Assembly (NCBI RefSeq): GCF_036711975.1
Contig: NC_091971.1
Span: forward strand, 24,063,501-24,127,500
Direction of reading: 5' to 3'
Origin: Onthophagus taurus
Taxonomy: Eukaryota > Arthropoda > Insecta > Coleoptera > Scarabaeidae
Length of the DNA stretch: 64,000 bases
The notes beneath the pieces are model-generated. The model saw only the letters and a program-made list of their open reading frames with translations, was not told the DNA's origin and did no database searches. Positions 34,557 to 44,572 of the stretch are shown piece after piece (the first letter of the stretch is position 1; every line of letters starts with the position of its first letter). The translations under genes were made by a program, and so were the position numbers.

Positions 34557-37500
34557 TTACGCCCTCGTTGGTGGACCAGCATTCTTCTTGGGTCGCCCTC
34601 TTCTTCTTTTTGGACGCTCAGGGTCCGGCACATCTTCGACACCCTGTCTCCCCCTAAACGGGACCAGATCCTTGACATGGTAACATCCCACAATGGAATT
34701 AGGGTCACTAGCACTAACTAGGTCGTAGCTCGCTGAGGAATGCGCCCGTAGGATTTTATATGGACCGTCTCGTCTAGGTTCAAACTTGCCGCTTCTCCCC
34801 ATCTTGGCATTGCTGAGGAGATGTGTCGTCACCATTACCAAATCACCCTCTTTATAAACGGGAGACTCTCTGCGTTTAATATCAGCATACCTTTTGGCAT
34901 GATCTTGTCGTTGTTCTATTTTATCTCTAGCGTCGAACAACGTATCTGCTAACTTGAATAATTGCGGAGTTATCTGGGGCACATAATTTTCTGCTTCCAC
35001 AATCGCTCGCAGATCTCGTGTTATATCGCCAGGAGATCGAAGCTCTCTTCCAAACGTTATATAAGCTGGAGTCTTTCCTGTTGATAAACTGTTAGCCGTA
35101 TTCATAGCGAAGCGTATACTGGGAAGTCTATCTACCCAATCGCAATGGTCCTCGCCAACTAGTATCGCTAGTTGTGTTTTCATATCTCTGTTTTTCCTTT
35201 CGACGGGATTGGACTCGGGGTGATATAACGGAGTAAATGTCTGCGTTATACCCAAACAGTATGCCATCTTTTGCATCACTGAACTAACGAATTGGACTCC
35301 ATTATCTGACAACATTTTCCGAGGGGTTCTGTATCTTAGAACGATTTCGTCAACAAGTATTTTAGCGCAGCACTCGGCAGTGGCCTCAACAATTGGGAAC
35401 AGCTCCACCCACCTTGAAGCTACGTCTTCAATAATCAGGATCCAACGGTGATTACTCGTCGTTGTAGGCAATGGACCAAACAAATCAACGGATATCACTT
35501 CGAATCTTTGCGACACCACAGGAGTTCTTAATAAACCAGCGGGCTTCAAGTTACTTGGTTTATATCGCTGACAGGCCAGGCAGCTCGAAATGTAATCACT
35601 TATATGTCTTCTCATGCCAGACCAATAGTACCGGGACGCTATTTTCTGGAACGTTTTGTCTACACCATAATGACCAGCAGTTGGTGCGTCGTGATTTTCG
35701 TATAGGATAAGCTTTCTCTCGCTCGCTGGCACCACCAGTTGCGGTTCATCGGTATCGGATTCAGGTACGAACCTATATAACACTCCGTCCACCATCGTAT
35801 AACCTCGACTAGTCCAATTTGGCAAATCAGGACTGACCTTTTTAAATGCATTGATGATCTTAAGCACATCAGGATCATCAACTTGTTTTCTGCGTATTTC
35901 GGATGCCTTCTCTCTCGGTAGTTCAACTTCTACGTAACAAAGACACACATCGTTGGTGTCGGTTTCACAGGGGGGTCTCGATAATGTGTCAGCTACGGCG
36001 TTAGATTTTCCGGGTATGTATACAATTCTTATGTCATATGATTGCAATACCAACGCCCATCTTGCCAATCTTCCACTGGGTGATTTCAACGACATTAACC
36101 AACGTAGAGGCTGATGATCTGTCGCTACCACAACCTTCGAACCCTCTATGTATCCTCTAAATTTAGTCACAGCCCATACTAAAGCCAGAGCTTCACGCTC
36201 CGTTGTAGAATAATTCTTCTCTGACGTCGTTAATAAACGGCTGGCGTACTCCACTGGTCTTTCGTCTTCTGCTTCACCTTGCAATAATACTGCTCCGAGG
36301 GCGTATGCGCTGGCGTCGGTGCGTATGATGAAATAATCACTTTCATCTGCCTGTCTTAAGATTGGTGCTGACGTTAATAATGTTTTTAGCTCTTGGAAAG
36401 CTTTTCGTTGAGCGTCACCCCATTCCCATCTAGTGTTTTTCTTCGTAAGACCAGTCAATGGTTTAGCAGTTGCGGAAAAATTTTTGATGAACCTTCTGTA
36501 CCAGGAACAAGTTTGAAGGAAGGTTCTCAAATGTTTCAGGTTAGTCGGCGGGGGCATATCTGTAATCGCGGATGCCTTCTCTGGATCCGTCTTGATGCCA
36601 CTGCTCGTCAGTACATGTCCAAGGAATTTAACTTCTTCACATGCCAATACACACTTTTTCCGATTCGCGTGCAGTGAAAACTTCCGTAGCCTCTCGAAAA
36701 CGGCTCGTAAATGGTTTAAGTGTTCTTTGAAACTTTTCGAAACCACTATAATGTCATCAAGGTAGCACAACACGGTGATGTTCTTTAGGCCCGCACGAAA
36801 ACGATCTATCAATCTCTGAAATGTCGCGCCGGCATTCTTCAGACCGAACGGCATTCTGTTAAACCGATAAGTTCCGAACGGTGTCACAAACGCGGTTTTG
36901 TCACGATCTTGTTCTCGCACACGCACTTGCCAGTAACCAGACCTTAGATCTAGTGTCGTCATGTATAATGTTTCACGTGCTAAATGTAAGAGGTCCTCGA
37001 TTCGCGGCAACGGGTAACTATCACTGATTGTCACTCAGTTTAGTTTTCGATAATCTATCCACACTCTACGGGAACCGTCCTTTTTTGGCACAAGTACCAC
37101 CGGTGCAGCCCACGGTGATTCACATTCTTCGATAATATGATCGGATAACATCTTTTCCAACTCATGGCGCAGAATTTCTTTGTTCTGTGGGGACATTCGG
37201 TATGGTGGAACGGCGGTCGGTGCACAGTCACTCGTTTCGATACGGTGTTCTGCGAAAGGAGTTGGTTCTCCCCCTTGTCCAAAGATGTCATCGAATTCCA
37301 ACAAAAGTTGACTCAGACATTCTCGTTCTTCTTCCGTAAGTCTCGTTGCTTCATCCTGTCGAAGCCCACAAGGAACAGCTTCTGCTTCAGTTCGATCGAT
37401 AGCTTCAATTGCAATGTTTGCAGTAGTTGTGGTTTTCTCATTGTCTTTATTGAGTTTCAAGAAAAACTGGTATTTTACTTCCGGTACATCGCGGAACCAC

Positions 37501-38873
37501 CACTCGCCATGTGGTATGTCCAACACAATCCCTGCCAAGGAAAGGAAATCCGCTCCTAAAAGCGTTCTATTTGCTTTGGCATTTGGCAACACGATAAATC
37601 TTTGTCGTACCGTACGACTTTCAATGTTAACCTCGACTTCGGTTTCCAATACTTCTTCAGTCTTAGCTTTTCCGTCGGCCAGAGTGAAACTGATTTTCTT
37701 AGGGGTGAATTTATAATTCGCTTCCTTCAACACTTCATAGAATTTCCAACCAGCCACACTGATTTGTGCTCCAGTATCTACAAAACCTACTCCCTTCTGG
37801 TTGCCTACTGTAATTAGCAGTAACGGTCTGCGATCGTCGTCCTCATTCGCCGAAATTTGATAAAAGGACAAATTTCCTAATGACGCAACGTTGACGTTCT
37901 TGTTAGCATTTTCTTTGCAGATGGGACATTTTGCGCGGATAACGCCTTCTTTACAGCATCCGTAACAGCGAAGGACGTTCCTTTCGACGGAGTCACTTGG
38001 TTTTGGATTAGCATGGCTTTTATCACTTTCTTTGTTCTTGTTGGCCAAATCACGACACTCATCTTTAAGGTGTCCGAACCGTTTGCAATACGAGCAGCGT
38101 GGTCTGTTTCTATTCGGTTTCTGTTCAGTCACGGCACTTCCTGGTTTCTGCGCACTGCTTGTGCTACTTACGTCGTCGCGGTATTCGAGGATAAGTGTCT
38201 CGCCGTCGCGGGCTTTTTGGATGAGTTCGTCGAATGTATTTACGCACTCGCGAGAAACATGTTTACGAATCTTTTTGTTTAATAACCCGTAAACCATGTC
38301 TAACATCATTTCTTCCGGTATTTTGTACGGCATTTTTGCGATAATAGATCTAGCGCGGCACAAAAAAACATCGCACTTGACATCACCCTGTTCGTTATTA
38401 AACAAATCCCGAAAAAGTTTGTACGCGGGCTTTGTGATTCCGTACATCGCGCGCAGTTGTTTAATCGCGTCATTCCAATTCGTCACAGAGCTTTTTACAC
38501 CTTGCCACCATATCGCGGCTTCTCCCGTCAATAAAAGAGGCAATCCGCGTAAAGCGTGATCATCAGAAACGTCTGTGCACTCTTTATATATCTGTACGGC
38601 GTCCACGAATGCTTCAACTGCATCATTGTTCTGATTACTGCCATCAAAACGCGCGGAACATCTCGCGAAACTACCCGACGGTGCAGGACTAGGCGCGGCG
38701 GGCGAAACTGTACGCGGCGTAAATTGTTCCAGCAATTGACGGTTAAATTCGAGTTGCGAACGTTGTACTGCTTCCAGCAACGCTGCGAATTCATTGGTAG
38801 ACATCGTAGCAGTTGTCTTTGATTCTTCCACGTCGGAATCCGGGTTGGCGTCAGTTCTTTTCTTTGGAGGCAT
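34557..38873 (-). pseudogene. Gypsy gag-pol polyprotein with one premature stop
   Basis: One frame of 1438 codons plus stop, starting MPPKKRTDANPDSDVEE at 38873 (a TTG 12 bp upstream is an unlikely start). Gag occupies the first third, with a CCHC-like knuckle (CSYCKRFGHLKDEC, about residue 259). Protease DTGA lies near 366. RT begins near 600, and a TGA at 37035-37037 (about codon 613) follows DYRKLN. Downstream come RT YLDD (about 706), RNase H (RTDASAYALGAVLL), the integrase zinc domain (HYGVDKTFQKIASRYYW...CLACQRYK), and the core with DNGVQF and HPESNPVERKN. The C-terminus ends in KRRRGRPKK, an AT-hook-like motif that could help DNA targeting. Apart from the stop, everything looks functional; the element could be mobilised only in trans or by read-through. 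Confidence 0.92.
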
Positions 38874-38925
38874 CACAAAACTCAAACTTTCACGTGAAAT
38901 TCGGGCCCCACGTTGGGCGCCACTT

Positions 38926-39230
38926 ATTACATTACTTGTTTAAAAAAAAGAATGAAATAAGTCTTTATTATTAAACAAATGGCTACAAAAGCAATAATTT
39001 TGTATAATTGTTTCTTTACGCGGGTTCGTCCGAATTATCTCACACGAAACGAGTTCGTCAAAGATTAAGAATAAACTAAACCAAATTTCACTCTTGCAAC
39101 CGTCCTATAGCGTTTTAGAGTAGAACCGGGCTTCGGCGACGCTAAGTCGTAAAGACAGATGTTGCATTACTCGCACGAAACCGATCGATAAATCTAAAAC
39201 TTCTTCCCTCTTTGTTCTTCTCTTGCTACA
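38926..39230 (-). repeat. Gypsy 5' LTR (34-39 kb element)
   Basis: 305 bp; partner of 34229-34533. Followed on the minus strand by AAG and the primer-binding site. Confidence 0.93.
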
Positions 39231-39235
39231 AAAAT

Positions 39236-39906
39236 GTTTAGTACAATTTCAAGTACAACGGTCTTCCTCTTCTTAAAAAAAGAAGAAGAAAAAATCGTGT
39301 GGTGTAAAAATTTTAGAGTGGTTGATAAAAAGAATTAGAGTAAAAATTGTAATATCACATGGTAAAAATAACTCTAATGTACACTATATTTAATATTAAT
39401 ATAGAGTTCATATATTATTCACTTAATAGAGTAGTTTTTACAGTTCTCTAAAGAAGAGTTCTTTTTACTTATGTTAGTGAAGTTATGTAATATATAAAAC
39501 ATTAAATTTTACACTAGACGTGTACTTTTCCTTCGGGTACTTCGTAGGCACCGCACTATTTTGCTCGGGATTACTCGTCGGTACCACGTGATCAACATGT
39601 GGTGTGATACAGCTAAAATTTAACGCTCATCTACTAAACGAGTCGGAACTCAATAGCGTCTCGAGACCTGATTTACGCGATATAGAAAGAAAGAACGATT
39701 ATTTTTATTTTAATTATGTTTGCCAAAATAAAACATTCTTGATGTGAAATTAGTGGAACTTCCGGAAGATTTTACATACAAGTTCCTTGTGAAGATTGGT
39801 AAGTATGTGCAACTTGGTGCAACTATACATATAGGAAACTTATAGAAGACTAATTAGATGCAGTTTTGATGGTGACTCGGTGGAAACTTTAAAATGAATT
39901 AAGTAT
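39236..39906. other. No feature seen
   Basis: AT-rich stretch rich in TAGAGTA and CTCTAAT-like words, which recur at 41640-41900 on the other side of the mariner insertion. The two may be halves of one unidentified repeat. No coding signal. Confidence 0.4.
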
Positions 39907-39908
39907 TA

Positions 39909-41491
39909 TACCGATTGGTAACTTTAATTTTAGGAGATACACCCAACACGGACGTACGTATAAGTATACGTGTGTGTGTATATTCGGTGTCGTTAAGTGG
40001 GGGATAAACAAGCGTAGGGGTAATGCACAAATTGAATCGTTCATAGATTGTTGAGAGGCGAAGTTGGTCGCATCGCTTTGCAGTTAACCCTAGCAAAAAA
40101 AAACTAAGATGTTGTTTACTGTAGCGGAAAAGGTACAGATTATAAAATGGTTTTATGGTGGCAATTCTGTAGCCCAAATAATTAATTTGTTTCCTGTGGC
40201 CTATGAAAACAGATCAATTCCTAGTCGCGGAACAATTTCAAATATCATTAAAAACTTTGAGCGACATGGATGTGTGTCTCCACAGAAACACAAATTACGA
40301 AGGGGTAAAAGAGATGAGTTACGTGATACGATGATATGTGCTGATGTTGAACGCAATAAAAATCAGTCAAGCAGACAAGTTGCGGAGACGTTTGCTATCA
40401 GCCATGTTGCCGTCCTAAAAACATTAAAGAAACACGGGTACAGGTCGTACAAGGTACAAAAAAGTTAGGAACTCTGCGAGAACGATAATATTACAAGGGC
40501 GGAATTTTGCTTTACTATGATGGAAATGGCCAACGGAAATGTTGATTTTATAAAAAACATTTTATTTACCGATGAATCTACATTTCCTTTGCATGGTCGG
40601 CATAATCCCAGCGTTGCTCGATATTGGAGTCGTGACAATGAACACAAAGTTTATGCGGCTCGTACACAATATCCCCAAAAATTAAATGTTTGGGCTGGCT
40701 TAGTAGGTGACCATATTATCGGTCCTTTTTTCATAGAAGGAAATTCAAATGGTCATAAGTATTTAAACATTTTGCAAAATGACGTAATCCCATCGCTTCA
40801 ACAATTAGACAATGTTCAATTTGGAAGTATCTGGTTCCAACAAGATGGTTGCCCGGCTCACAACAGCCGGCAAGTTAAAGAGTATCTTAACGCACAATTT
40901 CCAAATCGTGTAATATCTATTTGCGGAACGTTAACTTGGCCGCCTAGATCACCAGATTTAGCCCCCAATGATTTTTTTCTATGGAGATATTTAAAATCGA
41001 AAATTTATGGTTTTGATGAAGAAAGGACAACCAATCTGGATGACTTACAAACAAAAATTCGCAATTGTATACAGGATATTAGTCCCGATATACTAGCGAA
41101 TGTAAGGCGAACTTTTTACGATAGATTGGGCTATTGTTTAGCACAGAATGGTGGTTTATTTGAACACCTAATATAAAAAATATTTTATTTTTATAGTTTT
41201 TTGTTTTATTTGTTGTTTTACAAAGTTTATTTCAGTTACTTACGAATTGTTTTTATTTTTAGAATTAAGAATTTGCTTTGTCTTATTTGAATTTCATTTA
41301 TTATATTAGTTATTATTTTTATAATATTTCTTATCATTGAACGATGTCAAACGACTGACTGCTCTCCGATCCACTACTCTTGCGATTCCCCTCCCACAAA
41401 CATACTCCGCGCGCATATGCACACACACAAGTATACTTATACGTACGTCCGTGTTGGGTGTATCTCCTAAAATTAAAGTTACCAATCGGTA
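39909..41491 (+). mobile_element. Mariner-like transposon, DD41D type
   Basis: 1583 bp with inverted ends of at least 60 bp (TACCGATTGGTAACTTTAAT...), identical as far as TATAAGTATAC, and a TA duplication on both sides (39907-39908, 41492-41493). It carries one transposase frame with a single stop. The long perfect ends and nearly intact ORF indicate recent activity of the family. Confidence 0.95.
40109..41176 (+). pseudogene. DD41D mariner transposase, one in-frame stop
   Basis: 356 codons including the final stop. The N-terminal helix-turn-helix region reads FTVAEKVQIIKWFYGGNSVA, the paired-like second part AETFAISHVAVLKTLKKHGY. The catalytic residues are Asp in LFTDESTF, Asp in WFQQDGCPAH and Asp in PDLAPNDFFLW. 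I count 41 residues between the second and third Asp, hence DD41D. A TAG at 40466-40468 splits the frame between YKVQKS and ELCENDN; both halves are in the same frame. The protein would cut and paste at TA. With the stop, only read-through or trans supply could work. Confidence 0.92.
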
Positions 41492-41493
41492 TA

Positions 41494-42045
41494 TGTTATA
41501 TATGTATGTAAACAGAATTTAATTTTTTTAAATTTAAGTTATAACAATATATTACAAGTAAAAATAAAAACAAATATTTTATAATTTTGATTTTTATTAC
41601 AAACGTAAAACTTCCCTAAAAATACTCCACTTCCTATTAAAAATTAACACTAATAAGTGGAAGATACACAATATTTAGTAATATTTTGTCAATTAATAGA
41701 GTAAAATTAGAGCAAATTTTTAATAATTTACACTGATTAGATTAGAAATGTATCTAATTAGAGTCACGACAACATCTAGTTAGATTACATATAAAACACT
41801 GTTATAGAGTAACGATTTTACACTATTTAATAAACACCATCTTCTCACTATTTAGTGTAAATTTTTAATCTATTTACCTACACTATATAGTGCAAAAAAA
41901 TAATTCTAAATAAATTGGACCGATCTGAACCATGTTTTAGAATTGATTTTTACTGTATATTTTTTCCTGTGTACTACATTAGCATCTGATATTCGAAATA
42001 AAATCATTTTCATTATCAACTACTTCGGTTGAAGACAGTTAACCT
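41494..42045. other. No feature seen
   Basis: AT-rich with short palindromes such as CACTATATAGTG near 41882. No coding signal. Confidence 0.4.
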
Positions 42046-42203
42046 ATGGAGGAAGATCCTAAAGATGCTAAAGTAAGTTTTAAAGTTAAAAATCCTAAGA
42101 AAGGAGGAGGAACCTCCGCAAAACAAGATCAACTTACAACAACTACACCGATGAAAGATGCATCTTCGATCATCAGAGGTTCAGTGTCTTTAATATGTTT
42201 AAA
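42046..42203 (+). pseudogene. Short unidentified ORF cut by a MITE
   Basis: From an ATG in good context (AACCATGG) it reads MEEDPKDAKVSFKVKNPKKG followed by a Thr/Ser-rich part, then is interrupted after 53 codons by the foldback at 42204-42952. Past the element the frame resumes for about 14 residues (IRIDVKKLKKKNGV), stops, and is followed by AATAAA. Without the insert it would be a protein of about 67 residues. I do not recognise it. It may be a small gene, a processed copy or part of a larger element. Confidence 0.45.
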
Positions 42204-42952
42204 TACAGTATGTCCCCGGATCAAGTTACAAAGAGGAAAAAAAAATTTATTACTGATTTTTCAAACTTATCTCAGCACAAATAATGCGTCGGATATGTTC
42301 AAACCACTAAATCGCACGAACTATTCCCATTTTTATGTAAAAATTATAGTTTTCCTAAATTAAACATTTTTCAAGATCAATTTACGATATGTAACCATAG
42401 AAACCAATAAAATAAAATAAAAGTTACAACTTATGTTAGTAAAAAATATACAGACAAATCAAATTAAAATATGGCTAATTGAATAATAGTTATTTGTATT
42501 ATAAGTAAAGAAAGTATACTTTTTCTTTACGAATCGCGAATTTTCTAGAAACGCGAAGAGTAAAGAAGTTACTTTTCTTTAAGAATAATACATGAAGTTT
42601 TTTGGGACACTCAATTTAAATGAATTACCTACATTTTATAAGAAATTATTTAAAAAGCACACGACGAGCTCGAGAATCAAATTGTCGTTTCTGCTGTTTC
42701 CCTTACTACAGCAACCAATCAACAAAAAATAAAGTAGTGATTCATCAGGAGGTGTTATCAAAATCGTCACTAACATGTGGTGATTTATAGTTACAATAGT
42801 GTACATCAAGTATAAGCTTCTCTAACCTTAATAATTAAATAATAAATAACAGTTTGAACATATCCGACGTATTATTTATGCTGAGATAAGTGTGAAAAAT
42901 CAGCAACAAAATTCTTTTTCCTCTTTGTAACTCGATCCGGGGACATACGGTA
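42204..42952. mobile_element. Foldback element interrupting an ORF
   Basis: Ends TACAGTATGTCCCCGGATCA and, inverted, TACCGTATGTCCCCGGATCG. Arms of about 150 bp pair (GTTACAAAGAGGAAAAA...ATCTCAGCA...ATAATACGTCGGATATG-type blocks at 42290 and 42850). The insertion site shows TA. Non-coding. Confidence 0.75.
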
Positions 42953-43103
42953 TATTAGGATTGATGTTAAAAAATTGAAGAAAAAAAATGGTGTTTAAAA
43001 TAAATATATTAATTTTTATTTATTAAATTTGTGTTTTATTTATCCACCACACACCAGAGTGTGCATAACTCACTCCTACTTACACCACTCAATCCTAGGT
43101 GGA

Positions 43104-43440
43104 GAATTTTTTTATGTATTAAAAGGGTGGTTTCAACCCCTTATCCCCTGAATTTTTGCAAATCCCTTGAAAGTGCTATTCCAAACGCTCTTTTATAGGT
43201 TTTAAGCCGAGTTTAATGGTGACACCAAGTTTCCTACAAAAGATATGAATTTTTTACGTATTAAAAGGGTGTTTTCAACCCCTTATCCCATGAACTTTTG
43301 CAAATCCCTTGGATATGCTATACCAAATGCTTTTTTTTAGTTTTTGAGCCAAGTTTAATGGTGACACAAGATTTTCTAAAAAAGATATGAATTTTTTACG
43401 TATTTCGGGGATTTCGACCCCTTATCCCCTGAATTCGTGA
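43104..43440 (+). repeat. Tandem repeat, 2.3 copies of about 142 bp
   Basis: Units start at 43104, 43247 and 43389 with GAATTTTTTACGTATT and contain CAACCCCTTATCCC and GAGTTTAATGGTGACAC. Copies are about 85-90 percent alike. It ends at the transposase remnant at 43441. Confidence 0.85.
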
Positions 43441-43725
43441 GGCATTCACAACTCTTCTAACACTCGTAGTGGGGTCTCTGTCGAATTCACGCAAAATTCT
43501 TCTTCTAAAGTTTCTTTGCACTCTAATATTGTCATTATTACGATCTACTCGTCATTATTTAGCCCTTGTTAAATCATTTGTCTATACACTTTCACAAACA
43601 CAGAAGGATGCGGATGTCTTCTATTTCGATATCTTCTCATATACTCTAGGGTTACTTCTCCTGAATTTCCGTTTGCAAACCCATATACAAAATGAATATC
43701 CGCTAACTCTTGGTTAGGAGAAATA
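43441..43725 (-). pseudogene. N-terminal part of a mariner-like (DUF4817-type) transposase
   Basis: Reads QELADIHFVYGFANGNSGEV then EYMRRYRNRRHPHPSVFVKV, the first helix-turn-helix, and in a shifted frame NIRVQRNFRRRILREFDRDP followed by TTSVRRVVNAS, the second. The catalytic part is missing where the tandem repeat begins. Confidence 0.65.
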
Positions 43726-44163
43726 AACGGCATTTTGTAAAGTTTTTAGTCAGCAAACCAAAAATTTAAAAAAAAGAGACAATTTAACACGATTAGGAAA
43801 AAGAGTAATGAATTTGGCACGTTAATAAACAAGAAAATTGAATTTTACACTGGTCAACAACTACTTGTGATTTGACACTTGATACAATAAACTAAAACAT
43901 TAGTTAATTTACCTACGTTGTTTCAATGGTAAACATTATTATACCTATCTTTAACAATCCTCTAAAAAAATTGGTCTGAATCGAATAATAAAAAGTGGAT
44001 TATCTTGAAAACGATAAACTTTAGCGCATTTTGATAAGAGTACCCTTTTTGCTTAAAAAGTACACAGAATAAGACTTTTTATTCAAAACGCAAAAAGTAT
44101 ACTGTCAGAAAAGTTATTGTTATTTTAATCCGTAAAGAATACGTTACAGAGCGCTCTCTGCCG

Positions 44164-44403
44164 ACTATAGTAAAACGGACTCCATAATCGTCTTTCTCAT
44201 GCCAAGAAACCTCCGTATACCAAATTTGAAAAGAATCGGTTGAAATATACGTGTAATATTAAATATAAATCAATTTAAAAATTTAATTTGAACACCCTGT
44301 ATCTCCAAAACAAAGCGTTTGTCGATCTATGTTTATATGAAGTTTTGTTGTTAATTTTAAAAGATCTATCGACTGTTAAAGTCCTGCTACAAAAACCTGA
44401 AAT
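44164..44403 (+). repeat. Dispersed repeat, copy 2
   Basis: Same orientation and about 90 percent identity with 31495-31735. This copy includes an ACACCCTGTATCT block typical of mariner-like ends, near 44292. Confidence 0.75.
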
Positions 44404-44572
44404 ACCTGTATATTGCAATACAACAAACAAAATTCGAAATAAATATTGTTACTGTAGAACAAGAAATATCCAAGCACTACATAAACTTGAATGCCAATGA
44501 AGTATATTTTTCTTCTTCGCGTCTTTGAGAAGATCATTAGCGTTGCATTCGAGGTGTTTATTTGAAATCCAT

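Larger units (their letters stand above)
34229..39230 (-). mobile_element. Ty3/gypsy retrotransposon, young, one stop codon
   Basis: 5002 bp on the minus strand. LTRs are 34229-34533 and 38926-39230, both 305 bp, and I count a single difference between them. AAAAT flanks both sides (34224-34228, 39231-39235). After the 5' LTR comes TGGCGCCCAACGTGGGGC, a primer-binding site; before the 3' LTR, the purine tract AGAGGGGGAGCC. One long gag-pol frame fills the interior, with one in-frame TGA. The near-identical LTRs and intact target duplication mean a recent insertion. Confidence 0.95.
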
